DNA of 10,052 bases from Isohypsibius dastychi. Taxonomy: Eukaryota; Tardigrada; Eutardigrada; Parachela; Isohypsibiidae. Where the stretch lies: positions 1 to 10,052 of the forward strand of contig JAQIWT010001632.1 of NCBI GenBank assembly GCA_034696485.1. The letters are read 5' to 3'. Below the pieces are notes generated by a model. It saw only the letters and a program-made list of their open reading frames with translations, was not told where the DNA came from and did not search any database. Positions 9,065-10,052 of this stretch are shown here, piece by piece (the first letter of the stretch is position 1; each line of letters opens with the position of its first letter). The position numbers and the translations under genes were made by a program.

Positions 9065-10052
9065 TCACATGTAACCGAAACTTGCGACAATTCCAGAACT
9101 GTTACTCACAGAATTGCTTGAACTAAAAAAGATTTTACGAAAGGAGTTGTATCAAGTCAGAACCGAAAGGGTACGAATTATGATAGACGAATCAGAGTGA
9201 TAGTTCACAGGACTTCCACGCGGAAATTGCTGGCGGATTACCTCAGTGGAACGATGAGCTCTTGCGCCACATCAAGCAAAGTTTCTGCTACTTTTGAACG
9301 AAGACTGAACGACTGATAATGCATTCCTCGCTGCAACAACAATAATTTGATGATATATCATTTGAGGATTGTTAGCGGGACTTTCGCAAAAAAATATTTT
9401 CATCAACATGACACCTTCCGTTGTTTCGTGTATGTTTGATAGATATTGTTACTGACCTCTGTCTGAACAAAATCCGCTGGAACTGCATCGAGATCAAAAA
9501 CGGTGGAGACCAGCTTTTCCGTTTCAGCAGATAACAGAATTTCACCCGCTGCAATAAATAGATTAAACGATGGGTCATGTAATGCTTGATGTTCAACACC
9601 AAAAAGATCTTCAGAAGAACAGTCCGTACCTGCACAGTGGGACTTCAGCGCATGCGCGCCGGTTGTAGCTTCGCCAAATCTGCAATTCAAAAATCATAAA
9701 CCATGAGCACGGGATACCAGCTGAGATAGTCAACGCACAGGCAATATTTCGGGGGTTTGCTTTCACGAAGGAGTGCCACGACAGAACCTGAAAACGACCA
9801 CTGGATGCCACAAACTCGAATTGCTGTTCAGATTAGAATACGACAAGTGCAACATGGATTTACAGTAAACACAAGTAATAAAACATTGTGGTAATAAGTA
9901 CTTAATTCTTCAGTGCAGCTTCTAATAAATATTAATTTCTTCTAAAATATCAATGTAACTTCACGTACCTGAATAAATTCCAATCCTTAGATAGCCTGGT
10001 GACCTTTGATGTTCTGTTGTCAGATGAATATGTTTCGCGGATTTTGAGATGG
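9065..10052 (-). CDS. Unidentified multi-exon protein, 3' part; possible F-box tail
   Basis: Exons (minus): 10052-9969 (cut at the right edge), 9823-9788, 9679-9630, 9548-9457, 9330-9242, 9122-9065. Junction phases are consistent and no other frame joins the same exons. The visible product is about 135 residues. It starts with TRLSKDWNLFSNSSLWHPVV, which resembles the second half of an F-box (the ...L...W..L..D.SLW pattern); an upstream LPxE helix would lie outside the window. The rest (GEILLSAETEKLVSTVFDL, then HYQSFSLRSKVAETLLDVAQ, then a Ser/Asn-rich end) matches no family I know. If it is an F-box protein, it would be an SCF ubiquitin-ligase substrate adaptor, but this is an inference from one motif. 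The terminal exon may instead splice from GTGAGT at 9068 and end at 8929. Confidence 0.55.
9549..9629 (-). other. Stop-free 81-bp intron in the minus-strand gene
   Basis: TGTGCAG then GTACGG (donor GT at 9629-9628), and TTAATCTATTTATTGCAG ending at 9549. Both sides are phase 1 and the segment is 3n and free of stops, so an ORF reads through it (CSSEDLFGVEHQ...). The T-rich acceptor and matched donor favour an intron, but retention would keep the frame and add 27 residues. Confidence 0.6.

Noticed and set aside
1-10052. tRNA, rRNA, CRISPR, insertion sequence or viral genes
   Set aside because: No cloverleaf, rRNA core, repeat-spacer array, transposase or viral protein motif was seen on either strand.

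Overview
The window looks like nuclear DNA from a compact invertebrate genome. Genes are split into small exons by mostly short GT-AG introns (about 50-110 bp, a few longer). There are no bacterial operon features, and the two recognisable genes are animal families. The intron style would suit an ecdysozoan such as a tardigrade or nematode, but the sequence does not settle the phylum.

Layout. (1) Positions 1-3586, minus strand: the N-terminal two thirds of an intersectin/Dap160 endocytic scaffold, with EH1, EH2, a long coiled coil, SH3-A, SH3-B and most of SH3-C. It runs off the left edge, so further SH3 domains and any DH-PH-C2 tail lie outside. (2) Positions 3587-5553: an intergenic region of about 2 kb. 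It holds a perfect 25-bp inverted repeat with a 42-bp spacer, and a minus-strand stretch (about 4800-5414) that stays readable except for one TGA but resembles no family I know. (3) Positions 5554-8946, plus strand: a complete class C orphan GPCR of the GPR158/GPR179/Smog type, reconstructed as 14 exons with a signal-like N-terminus, a Cache-like ectodomain, a Cys-rich segment and seven TM helices. (4) Positions about 9065-10052, minus strand: the 3' end of an unidentified multi-exon gene with a possible F-box tail, arranged tail to tail with the receptor.

All exon joins were made by hand from GT/AG signals, reading phase and family resemblance. Every junction within the three genes is phase-consistent. 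Intersectin is a cytoplasmic hub that binds NPF proteins through its EH domains and proline-rich proteins through its SH3 domains during clathrin-mediated endocytosis. The receptor is a plasma-membrane protein. Nothing in the sequence shows that the two work together, and their divergent arrangement may be chance.

I found no convincing undescribed system. The points most worth checking are three stop-free, length-3n introns that naive ORF calling would translate, competing C-terminal ends of the receptor, the inverted repeat, and the unexplained readable region near 5 kb.
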